From Azoarcus sp. Aa7 (GTDB lineage Bacteria; Pseudomonadota; Gammaproteobacteria; Burkholderiales; Rhodocyclaceae), in NCBI RefSeq assembly GCF_014822185.1, contig NZ_QVLR01000079.1:1-64000 (forward strand): a stretch of DNA of 64,000 bases. Direction: 5' to 3'. Made by a program: the position numbers and the translations under genes. Positions 43,459 through 50,720 of this stretch are shown in pieces (the first letter of the stretch is position 1; the number at the start of each line of letters is the position of its first letter). The notes under the pieces were generated by a model. It was not told where the DNA came from and did no database searches. It saw nothing but the letters and a program-made list of their open reading frames with translations.

Positions 43459-44580
43459 ATGACGGAACCGGCATTCATCGACATCGACGGCCGGCAGGTG
43501 CGCCTGCGCGGCGACTGGACGATTGCGAACTACGCGGCGCTCGCGCCCGACGTCGCGCGTCAGCGGTCCCGAATCGCCGATACCGTGGATGTCGACCTCG
43601 GCGCAGTCGGCGCACTTGACACCGCTGGCGTCAGCCTGCTGCACGATTTGCTGGGCAAGGACCGGCTGGCGGCGCTGGCCTCGGGCGAGAGCCCGCTGCC
43701 GCCCGAACGGCGCGCGCTGCTGCAGGCCGTGGCCGGCGTAATCGACGCCGCCCCGCCCGCGCCGCGCGTTGCGGGCTATGCCTTCGGCGACATCATGGAG
43801 CATGCCGGCATCGGCATGCTCGCCTTCTGGCGCCACGTGATCGACATCGCGGGGTTCATCGGCATCACGCTGGAGACGGCGTTCCACGTGATGCTGCGCC
43901 CGCGGCGCTGGCGCATCACCTCGCTCGCCGCGAACCTCGAACGCACGGGCCTAGACGCCGTACCCATCGTCGCGCTGCTGACCTTTCTCGTCGGCGCGGT
44001 GGTCGCCTTCCTCGGCGCCACGGTGCTGGCCGGTTTCGGCGCCAGCATCTTCACGGTCGATCTCGTCGCGTTCTCCTTCCTGCGCGAGTTCGGGCCGATG
44101 CTCACCGCGATCATCGTCGCCGGACGCACGGCGAGCGCCTTCACCGCGCAGATCGGTTCGATGCGCGCGAACGAGGAAATCGACGCGATCCGCGTGGGCG
44201 GACTGAATCCCGTCGAGCTGCTCGTCGTACCGCGCGTCGCCGCACTGCTGCTGGCCCTGCCGATGCTGAGCTTCGTCGCGATGATTTCGGGCATCGTCGG
44301 CGGCATGCTGGTGTGTGCGCTGACGCTCGAGATTTCACCGACGATGTTCCTGTCGGTGCTGGAAAGCCACGTCGGGCTGCGGCATTTCTTCGTCGGCATC
44401 GCCAAGGCGCCGATCTTCGCCTTCCTGATCGCCGTCATTGGCTGCCTGGAAGGTTTCAGGGTGGAGGGCAGCGCGCAATCCGTCGGCGAGCACACGACCT
44501 CGTCCGTCGTGCAGTCCATCTTCATCGTGATCGTCGTCGATGCGGTGGCGGCGCTGTTCTGCATGGAGATGGGCTGGTGA
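43459..44580 (+). CDS. MlaE-type permease with N-terminal STAS domain (system 2)
   Basis: The 373-residue protein is a paralogue of the permease at 12476. It has a STAS-like domain first (about 10-95, VRLRGDWTIANYAALA, DTAGVSLLHDLLG), then the MlaE permease with REFGPMLTAIIVAGRTASAFTAQIGSMRANEEIDAI. The C-terminus EHTTSSVVQSIFIVIVVDAVAAL parallels that of system 1. GGAGG lies twelve bases before the ATG, a little far. The 204 bp upstream contain no other gene and should hold the promoter. It begins the second four-gene operon. Confidence 0.88.
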   Translation: MTEPAFIDIDGRQVRLRGDWTIANYAALAPDVARQRSRIADTVDVDLGAVGALDTAGVSLLHDLLGKDRLAALASGESPLPPERRALLQAVAGVIDAAPPAPRVAGYAFGDIMEHAGIGMLAFWRHVIDIAGFIGITLETAFHVMLRPRRWRITSLAANLERTGLDAVPIVALLTFLVGAVVAFLGATVLAGFGASIFTVDLVAFSFLREFGPMLTAIIVAGRTASAFTAQIGSMRANEEIDAIRVGGLNPVELLVVPRVAALLLALPMLSFVAMISGIVGGMLVCALTLEISPTMFLSVLESHVGLRHFFVGIAKAPIFAFLIAVIGCLEGFRVEGSAQSVGEHTTSSVVQSIFIVIVVDAVAALFCMEMGW

Positions 44581-45386
44581 CGAACGTCATCGAAGTGCGC
44601 GGCGTGCGCAACCAGTTCGGCCGCCAGGTGGTGCACGACGGCCTCGATCTGGACGTGCGCCGCGGCGAGATCCTGAGCGTGGTCGGCGGCTCGGGCACCG
44701 GCAAGTCCGTCCTGCTGCGCACCATCGTCGGCCTGAACCGGCCCGCGGCGGGCAGCGTCAGCGTGTTCGGCGAGGATCTGCTCGGCCTGCCCACAGCGCG
44801 GCGGGTCGCCATCGAGCGGCGCTTCGGCGTGCTATTCCAGAAGGGCGCGCTGTTCTCGTCGCTGACCGTCGCCGAGAACGTCGCGCTGCCGCTCATCGAG
44901 CACGCCGGGCTCAAGGCCGGCGAGGCGGCGCGGCTGGCTGCGCTCAAGATCGCGCTCGCCGGCTTGCCGGCCAATGCGGGCGAAAAATACCCGGCAGAGC
45001 TCTCCGGCGGGATGATCAAGCGCGCGGCCCTGGCGCGCGCGCTTGCGCTCGACCCCGACATCCTGTTCCTCGACGAACCGACCGCAGGGCTCGATCCGAT
45101 CGGCGCCGCCGCGTTCGACGAGCTGATCCTCACCCTGCGCGACGCGCTCGGCCTCACCGTCTTCATGGTCACGCACGATCTCGACACGATCTACACCATC
45201 ACCGACCGGGTGGCCGTGCTCGCGCAGAAGCGCGTTCTCGTGAATGACCGTCTCGACGTCGTCGCGGACTTCGACGACGCGTGGATTCGCGAATATTTCC
45301 ACGGTCCGCGCGGACGCGCCGCCGCGCAGGCCGCTCCGCCCGCGCAGCGGGCGCCGCATAACCTTTCCCACGGGGGACAAGCCTGA
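44577..45386 (+). CDS. MlaF-type ABC ATPase (system 2)
   Basis: The 269-residue ATPase has Walker A GGSGTGKS, signature LSGGMIKRAALARAL and Walker B ILFLDEPTAGLDP, with the Mla-type SGGM. The segment FGRQVVHDGLDLDVRRGE mirrors FGATVVHDGLDLTVHRGE of system 1. The GTG at 44577 overlaps the permease stop (GTGA). It has a longer, Ala/Pro-rich C-terminal tail than the first copy. Confidence 0.89.
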   Translation: MTNVIEVRGVRNQFGRQVVHDGLDLDVRRGEILSVVGGSGTGKSVLLRTIVGLNRPAAGSVSVFGEDLLGLPTARRVAIERRFGVLFQKGALFSSLTVAENVALPLIEHAGLKAGEAARLAALKIALAGLPANAGEKYPAELSGGMIKRAALARALALDPDILFLDEPTAGLDPIGAAAFDELILTLRDALGLTVFMVTHDLDTIYTITDRVAVLAQKRVLVNDRLDVVADFDDAWIREYFHGPRGRAAAQAAPPAQRAPHNLSHGGQA

Positions 45387-46328
45387 ATGGAAACACGTGC
45401 CCATCACGTGCTGATCGGATTCTTCACCCTGCTGGTGGTCGGGGCAGCGCTGATGTTCGCGCTGTGGCTCGGCAAGACCGACAGCGACAAGCAGTTCCGC
45501 ACCTACGACGTCGTCTTCCAGGAGGCGGTCACCGGCCTCTCCAAGGGCAGCACGGTCGAGTTCAACGGCATCAAGATCGGCGACGTGTCGAGCCTGCGAC
45601 TCGATCCGCAGGACCCGCGCCGCGTGTTCGCACGGGTGCGCGTCGACGCCGAGGCGCCAGTGCGAAGCGACACCCGCGCGCGCCTCGTCCCCGCCGGGAT
45701 CACCGGCATCTCGATCATCCGCCTGAGCAGCGGCGACGATCCTGCGAGCACGCCGCTCGAAGGCGAAGCGGGCCAGGTGCCGGTCATCGTCGCGACGCCG
45801 TCGCCGCTCAGCAAGCTGCTGGCCGACGGCGAGGACGCCATGCTCAATGCGAACCAGGTGCTGCTGCAGGCGCGCGAGCTCTTTTCCGCGGAAAACGTCG
45901 CAAGCGTCGGCCGCATGGTGCACAACCTGGAACAAGCCACCGGCGCGATCGCGGCCCAGCGCGAGGATCTCGGCCGCGCACTGAAAGAACTGGCCGGGGC
46001 GAGCGAGCAGGCCAACGCGACGCTGGCCGAAGCGGCGAAGCTGGCGAAGGCGACCAACCGGCTCGTCGACGAGCGCGGCGTGCAGACGCTGCAAAGCGCC
46101 CAGAACGCCATGGCCGCCTTCGAACGCGCGATGGAGAAGGTCGATACGCTGCTCGCCGAAAACCGCGTGCAGCTCGCCACCGGGGTGCGCGGCGCGGCCG
46201 AGCTCGGGCCAGCGCTGACCGAACTGCAGGACACGCTCGTGTCGGTGCGGGCGATCGCCCGGCAGCTCGAAAACCGGCCCGCGGACTACCTGCTGGGCAA
46301 TGAATCGATGAAGGAATTCAAGCCATGA
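45387..46328 (+). CDS. MlaD-type MCE domain protein (system 2)
   Basis: The 313-residue protein has an N-terminal anchor (about 7-29, VLIGFFTLLVVGAALMFALWL) and one MCE domain (about 40-118, AVTGLSKGSTVEFNGIKIGDVSSLRLDP). A long Ala/Leu/Glu-rich helical tail runs to about residue 300. It begins directly after the ATPase stop, with GGGGGA upstream. Like its counterpart in system 1, the tail is long enough to form a periplasmic coiled coil or tunnel. Confidence 0.87.
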   Translation: METRAHHVLIGFFTLLVVGAALMFALWLGKTDSDKQFRTYDVVFQEAVTGLSKGSTVEFNGIKIGDVSSLRLDPQDPRRVFARVRVDAEAPVRSDTRARLVPAGITGISIIRLSSGDDPASTPLEGEAGQVPVIVATPSPLSKLLADGEDAMLNANQVLLQARELFSAENVASVGRMVHNLEQATGAIAAQREDLGRALKELAGASEQANATLAEAAKLAKATNRLVDERGVQTLQSAQNAMAAFERAMEKVDTLLAENRVQLATGVRGAAELGPALTELQDTLVSVRAIARQLENRPADYLLGNESMKEFKP

Positions 46329-46978
46329 CCCTCGTTTGCCGGAGAGCCCGGCGCCCCAGGGCCGGGTCGCGCTGCGCGGTCGTGCTGGCGGCGACGCTGC
46401 TTCTTTCGGCGTGTTCCGTACTTCCTAAGGCGGAGCCGGTCGACACCTACCTCCTTCCCGGAGCGCCCGAGTGCACGCCGACCGCCGGCGCGCCACTTGC
46501 CGTGTCGTTGCGGGTGGCCAAACCTGCCAGCGGCGTCCATCTCGCCGGCCAGCGCATCGTGGTCATGCCGCAAAACAACCAGGTGAGCGTGTATCAGGGC
46601 GCGAGTTGGAGCGAGCCCGCGCCGGTGCTGGTGCGCGACCGCCTGATCGACGCCCTGCGGGCCGACGGCCGGATCGCGGCGCTGAGCAGCGACGAAGCCC
46701 GGCTGCAGGCGGACTACGAAATCGTCAGCGACCTGCGCGCCTTCCAGAGCGAATACCGCGGAGGCGTCCCGGAGGCTGTCGTGCGGCTCGATGCGCGCCT
46801 GGTCGAGCGTGAAGGGCGGCGCATCCTCGCCAGCCGGACCTTCGAGGCCGGAGCGCGTGCATCGGCTGCCCATGTTCCGGCCGTGGTGAATGCCTTCGGT
46901 GAGGCGTCGACGCGTCTCGCCTCCGAGCTTGCTGCGTGGGCAGTGGGGGAAATTCAGCGGGTCCCGCCGCGCCACTGA
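46325..46978 (+). CDS. ABC-type transport auxiliary lipoprotein (system 2)
   Basis: The 217-residue protein has an Arg-rich n-region, a hydrophobic core and the lipobox LLLSAC (Cys near residue 30). The family segment KAEPVDTYLLPGA and later [39 protein letters not shown] are typical of the ABC_trans_aux/PqiC group. It should sit in the outer membrane as partner of the MCE protein. It overlaps the MCE stop (ATGA). A Rho-independent terminator follows. Confidence 0.84.
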   Translation: MTLVCRRARRPRAGSRCAVVLAATLLLSACSVLPKAEPVDTYLLPGAPECTPTAGAPLAVSLRVAKPASGVHLAGQRIVVMPQNNQVSVYQGASWSEPAPVLVRDRLIDALRADGRIAALSSDEARLQADYEIVSDLRAFQSEYRGGVPEAVVRLDARLVEREGRRILASRTFEAGARASAAHVPAVVNAFGEASTRLASELAAWAVGEIQRVPPRH

Positions 46979-47013
46979 TGCCGCCCGCGGGTGGGGCATC
47001 AGTGCGGGGCGGC

Positions 47014-47033
47014 AGGGCGGAGCCCTATTTTTT
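47014..47033 (+). terminator. Rho-independent terminator of the second Mla-like operon
   Basis: AGGGC and GCCCT pair around GGA and are followed by ATTTTTT. A larger inverted repeat TGCCGCCC/GGGCGGCA (46979-47014) lies just before. The terminator overlaps the stop codon of the convergent marR gene. Confidence 0.75.
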
Positions 47034-47480
47034 GCGGTGCGACTCCTGCCACTTGTCGAGCGAAACCAGCACCCTGTCCAGCAGCGTGTGAAGGTGGTCC
47101 CAGTCCTCGCTGCTGAGATCCGCGAACATCTCGCGTTCGAGCCCCCGTCCGATCTCTTCGCCCTCGCGCCAGACGCGCATGCCGACTTCGGTCAGCGCGA
47201 GGTGTTGCTGGCGGTTGTCGTTCACGTTGGGGCTGCGCGTGATGAGGCCGCGGTCCTCGAGAAAGGCGATGTTCTTCGAGAGCAGCGTCTTGTCGAGGAC
47301 CAGCATGTTGCCGAGATCCTTCGCCGTGATGCCGGGGTGGTCGTGTACGAGACGCAGCACACGCAACTCGCGGACACCGAGGCCGAAGGCCTTCTTGTAG
47401 TACGCGTTGCCCGCCTTGATCGAGATGGTCTTGATCAGGTCGAGCTTGTAAGTGAGGTAGGGCGCGTTGGTGTCGTTCAT
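47025..47480 (-). CDS. MarR-family transcriptional regulator
   Basis: The 151-residue winged-helix protein has LGVRELRVLRLVHDHPGITAKDLGNMLVLDKTLLSKNIAFLEDRGLITRSPNVNDNRQQHLALTEVG, the complete MarR DNA-binding region including the beta wing. It lies downstream of the MFS and amidohydrolase genes on the same strand. It is the obvious candidate to bind the GTTGC-N5-GCAAC sites at the start of that unit. The ATG at 47480 is preferred over an upstream start that adds seven residues. Confidence 0.86.
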   Translation of the reverse strand: MNDTNAPYLTYKLDLIKTISIKAGNAYYKKAFGLGVRELRVLRLVHDHPGITAKDLGNMLVLDKTLLSKNIAFLEDRGLITRSPNVNDNRQQHLALTEVGMRVWREGEEIGRGLEREMFADLSSEDWDHLHTLLDRVLVSLDKWQESHRKK

Positions 47481-47533
47481 CACAATGCGTTGCCGGCACA
47501 ATGTCGCCCGGAAAGCTCCGTTGGCGTGAAAAA

Positions 47534-47572
47534 GGACAACCCCATTATGACGGAGTTGTCCCGGCCGGAACA
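47534..47572 (-). promoter_or_regulatory. marR promoter with flanking inverted repeat
   Basis: On the minus strand TGTTCC (47572-47567) and CATAAT (47549-47544) are 17 bases apart. GGACAAC and GTTGTCC (47534-47561, 14-base gap) are centred on the CATAAT. This suggests marR has its own regulated promoter besides read-through. Confidence 0.4.
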
Positions 47573-47595
47573 GCGCAAGCTGATATTTGCCGACC

Positions 47596-48753
47596 TCAGC
47601 TCAGGAAAGATTCCGCAAGTGCGACCCAATATGCCGCGCCGACCGGCAGGTTGCGGTCGTCGAAGTCGTATTGCGGATGGTGCACCATCGGCGTGTCGCC
47701 GTTGCCGATGAAGCAGTAGGTGCCGGGCTTGCGTTGCGCGAAGAAGGCAAAATCCTCGCTGCCCATGAAGCGGGGGCCATCGGTGACGACCTTGTCGGCG
47801 CCGAGCAGGTCCTTCGCCACCGTGGCCGCGAACGCGGTCTGCGTGGCATCGTTCACCAGCACGGCGCCCGGCGTGCCTTCGCGGATCGCCCAGGCGACCC
47901 CGTAGCAATCGGCCTGCGCAGCGGTGATCGAGCGCACCTTGCCGAGCACGAGTTCGCGCGTTTCCGGTCGGCTCGAGCGGATGCTCAGGCGCAGCAGTGC
48001 AGATTGCGGAATGACGTTGCCGGCGTCGCCGGCGAGGAAGGCGCCGACCGACACCACCGCGGAATCGAGCGGTGCGACGTTGCGGGAAGTGATCGTCTGC
48101 AGGGCCATCACCAGTGAAGCGCCGGCGACGACCGGATCGACGCTGCGTTCGGGCATCGATCCGTGACTGCCCTTGCCGGTCAGTTCGATCTCCCAGTTGT
48201 CGACCGCCGCCATCGCCGGCCCGCTCGTGAAGTAGATCTTGCCCAGCTCGAGTCCGGGCATGTTGTGCATGCCGAACACCGCGTCCATCGGGAAGCGCTC
48301 GAACAGACCGTCGTTGATCATCGCGAGGGCGCCGCCCATGACTTCCTCGGCCGGCTGGAAAATCAGGCGCACGGTGCCGTTGAAGTTGCGGGTGCGCGCG
48401 AGGTGCTGCGCCGCGCCGAGCAGCATTGCACTGTGGCCGTCATGGCCGCAGGTGTGCGAGCGGCACTCGACAGTGCTGCGGTGGTCGCCGGCCGCCTGCT
48501 CGGTCACCGGCAGGGCGTCGATATCGGCACGCAGCCCGATCGCCTTCGTGCTGTCGCCTGCGGTCAGCGAGGCGACGACGCCGGTCTTGCCGATTCCGGA
48601 GGCGACTTTGTAACCCCAGGAGCGGAGCAGGCCCGTGATGTATTCGGCGGTGTGGCGTTCCTCGAATGCCAGTTCGGGATGGCGGTGCATGTGGTGGCGC
48701 CAGCCGGTGATCTGTTGCTGGTCGTTCGAGAGGTCTTGCAGCAGCGTGTTCAT
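47596..48753 (-). CDS. M20D amidohydrolase (hippurate hydrolase type)
   Basis: The 385-residue metallohydrolase has RHHMHRHPELAFEE, LRADIDALP, ECRSHTCGHDGHSAMLLGAAQHL, IFQPAEEVMGGA and GMHNMPGLELG, the metal and catalytic motifs of the M20D N-acyl amino acid/hippurate/IAA-conjugate hydrolases. It should cleave an amide bond of an N-acyl or aryl-acyl amino acid in the cytoplasm; the substrate is not evident. GAGGTGAAG precedes the ATG at 48753. It lies 131 bp after the MFS gene, with a hairpin between. Confidence 0.88.
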   Translation of the reverse strand: MNTLLQDLSNDQQQITGWRHHMHRHPELAFEERHTAEYITGLLRSWGYKVASGIGKTGVVASLTAGDSTKAIGLRADIDALPVTEQAAGDHRSTVECRSHTCGHDGHSAMLLGAAQHLARTRNFNGTVRLIFQPAEEVMGGALAMINDGLFERFPMDAVFGMHNMPGLELGKIYFTSGPAMAAVDNWEIELTGKGSHGSMPERSVDPVVAGASLVMALQTITSRNVAPLDSAVVSVGAFLAGDAGNVIPQSALLRLSIRSSRPETRELVLGKVRSITAAQADCYGVAWAIREGTPGAVLVNDATQTAFAATVAKDLLGADKVVTDGPRFMGSEDFAFFAQRKPGTYCFIGNGDTPMVHHPQYDFDDRNLPVGAAYWVALAESFLS

Positions 48754-48813
48754 GTCTTCACCTCTGTAGGAGGAAGGGGGTGGCGTTCCAGCTTCCGGAT
48801 CGTGAGGTCGTGT

Positions 48814-48855
48814 CAGGCGGGGACCGGGGAGGGGTCGGGGGAGAGTCCCCGCCTG
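48814..48855 (-). terminator. Hairpin between the MFS and amidohydrolase genes
   Basis: CAGGCGGGGAC and GTCCCCGCCTG form a perfect 11 bp stem around a 20-base G-rich loop. No T-tract follows. It could lower read-through from the MFS gene into the amidohydrolase gene or protect the upstream transcript. Confidence 0.45.
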
Positions 48856-48884
48856 CACGAAACCGGTGCGGTGCTCGGTTCTTC

Positions 48885-50309
48885 TCAGTTTTTCTTCGCG
48901 GCCGGTACGCAGACCAATACCGAGACGATCGCGATCACGCAGGCGATGACCCCGGTCAGGATTCCGCCGAATGCAGCGCTTGCGAGTCCGGCGGGGTTGC
49001 CCGAGATCATCGTGCCGTACACCACCGTCGCGATCGCCAGGCCGAAGCTGCCGCCAAGCGAGCTCGCCATCTTGTAGATGCCCGAGGCCGAGCCGGCCTT
49101 TTCCGGGGGCGCTTCGCCGACCGCGATGTTGGTCGACGGCGTGGCGGAGACGCCGAATCCGAGACCCATCAGCGCAAGGCCGACCGCCACCAGCATGAGA
49201 TACACGGTGCCGTCGATGAAGGTCAGGGCCTGCATGGCGATGCCGACCGCTGCCAGCGTGCAACCGACGAGCATCGGGCTGCGTGCGCCGAACTTGCGGC
49301 CGATCTTCTCGCCGACGCGGATCATCACCAGCGTTGCGGCGGTGTAGCCGAGCGTGAGCATGCCCGCGTCGAAAGGGGAGAGACCACGACCCTGCTGCAG
49401 GTAGGTCATCAGGATCATCAGGCTGCCGAGCGTCGAGTTCAGCATGAAGTTCGAGATCACGGCACCGTTGTAGGAGCGACGCTTGAGCAGCGACAGGTCC
49501 ACCAGCGGCGACTTGCGGCGCTTTTCGTAGAGAGCGAAGGCGAGCAGCACGACGAAGGAGATGACGAAGCCGCTGACGATCAGAATGTCGGTCCAGCCCA
49601 GCGAACGGCCTTTGGTGATGCTCAGGTTCAGCGTCAGCAGGCCCACGATGAACAGAACGAGACCGATGAAGTCGAAGCGCTGGTCGCGCGGCCCGTGTTC
49701 GTTCCTGCTTTCCGGCGTTCCAGACATCGCATACAGCGCGATCAGCGCAACCGGGATGACGAGCCAGAAGGCCCAGCGCCAGCCGAGATACGACGCGACC
49801 GCGCCGCCGAAGAGGTTGCACAGGCCGCCGCCGCCCCACGACGAGATCGACCAGAAGCTCAGCGCGCGAAGACGCTCCGGGCCGGTGTAATAGGCGTTCA
49901 CCAGCGCGAGCGTGGAGGGCATGATCATCGCGGCGGCGATACCCTGCAGGGCGCGGCCGATCGTCAGGATCGTGGTGTTTTCGGCAATGCCGCACACCGC
50001 AGCGCCAATCATCGCGACCACGAGGCCGGCGCGGGCGACCTTAACGCGTCCGATCTTGTCGGCGATACTGCCTGCCGGAACGATGAACACGCCGGACATC
50101 AGTGCAGTGATGCTGATGGGCAGGCCGAGTTCGTCGGCGCTGATCCCGAATGCGGTACTGATCGTCGGCACCAGGGCCGTGATTGCGAGTGCAAAGAGCC
50201 AATAAGTCGATACGCCGAGACACATGCCGAAAATCAGGCGATTGGTACCCCGGTAACCGGATGCCGCGGCATCCGCCGGAATCCGGGTTGTGGCTAGTGC
50301 AGTGGACAT
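48885..50309 (-). CDS. MFS transporter, DHA2-like (EmrB/QacA type)
   Basis: The 474-residue membrane protein has about fourteen hydrophobic segments, motif A-like GSIADKIGRVKVARAG and a motif C-like LVNAYYTGPERLRALSFWSISSWGGGGLCNLFGGAVASYLGWRWAFWLVIP. This fits the 14-helix drug:H+ antiporter class. It may equally take up an amide conjugate for the adjacent amidohydrolase. The ATG at 50309 follows GGTGAG; the frame extends upstream across the promoter. It is the first gene of the MarR-linked unit. Confidence 0.85.
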   Translation of the reverse strand: MSTALATTRIPADAAASGYRGTNRLIFGMCLGVSTYWLFALAITALVPTISTAFGISADELGLPISITALMSGVFIVPAGSIADKIGRVKVARAGLVVAMIGAAVCGIAENTTILTIGRALQGIAAAMIMPSTLALVNAYYTGPERLRALSFWSISSWGGGGLCNLFGGAVASYLGWRWAFWLVIPVALIALYAMSGTPESRNEHGPRDQRFDFIGLVLFIVGLLTLNLSITKGRSLGWTDILIVSGFVISFVVLLAFALYEKRRKSPLVDLSLLKRRSYNGAVISNFMLNSTLGSLMILMTYLQQGRGLSPFDAGMLTLGYTAATLVMIRVGEKIGRKFGARSPMLVGCTLAAVGIAMQALTFIDGTVYLMLVAVGLALMGLGFGVSATPSTNIAVGEAPPEKAGSASGIYKMASSLGGSFGLAIATVVYGTMISGNPAGLASAAFGGILTGVIACVIAIVSVLVCVPAAKKN

Positions 50310-50403
50310 GATGCTCACCTTTAGTTTTGCGGACTCGATTCGCCGCCGATGCTTCCGCCGCGTAACGCGGAGGCGCGGTCGGTGTTCTGGTGCCGAAGTA
50401 GTA

Positions 50404-50418
50404 GTTGCGTATTGCAAC
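50404..50418. promoter_or_regulatory. Operator candidate, GTTGC-N5-GCAAC (downstream site)
   Basis: GTTGCGTATTGCAAC shares exact half-sites and spacing with the site at 50438-50458. It lies in the leader of the MFS transcript, 37 bp away centre to centre. Confidence 0.55.
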
Positions 50419-50437
50419 CAGTGCAAAATTAAACAAG

Positions 50438-50458
50438 ATAGTTGCACGTGGCAACTAT
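50438..50458. promoter_or_regulatory. Operator candidate over the MFS promoter
   Basis: ATAGTTGC-N5-GCAACTAT has perfect 8 bp arms. It overlaps the -10 box and start point of the promoter at 50456-50485, so a bound dimer would block RNA polymerase. It suits a MarR dimer in size and symmetry. Confidence 0.65.
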
Positions 50459-50485
50459 AAATGAGCAGATGTTGACGAATGTCAA
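50456..50485 (-). promoter_or_regulatory. Sigma70-type promoter of the MFS-amidohydrolase unit
   Basis: On the minus strand TTGACA (50485-50480) and TTTATA (50461-50456) are spaced by 18 bases, a near-consensus promoter. TTGAC-N4-GTCAA (50472-50485) is itself palindromic at the -35. Confidence 0.6.
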
Positions 50486-50545
50486 AAGGCCGTAGGGGAG
50501 GTGCCGGGCGCCGCGGATGGGCGGCCCGGAGGTGCGGTCGCGCGC

Positions 50546-50580
50546 CGTGCCACCCCTCGCCTCAGGCGGGGCGTGGCACG
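50546..50580. terminator. Long hairpin downstream of recJ
   Basis: CGTGCCAC...CGCC and GGCG...GTGGCACG form a stem of about 16 bp with two mismatches and a 3-base loop. It lies in the 411 bp gap between the MFS start and the recJ stop. Apart from this hairpin and the MFS control region, I see nothing in that gap. Confidence 0.5.
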
Positions 50581-50720
50581 GGAGTCGTTCGATTTGTGCG
50601 TGCGACGGTGTCGCGGAGGCGAGCTCGGCTTTGCGCGGGAAGTGCCGCCGCCACGACGAGTGAACGCGCGGGCGGGGCAGGTGCCGGTCGGCAGGGGGGG
50701 GGCGCTGTGGCGGACGCGGC

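Noticed and set aside
46979-47014. Large inverted repeat TGCCGCCC/GGGCGGCA as a separate regulatory element
   Set aside because: It directly precedes a proper terminator hairpin with a T-tract and is most simply part of that 3' structure.
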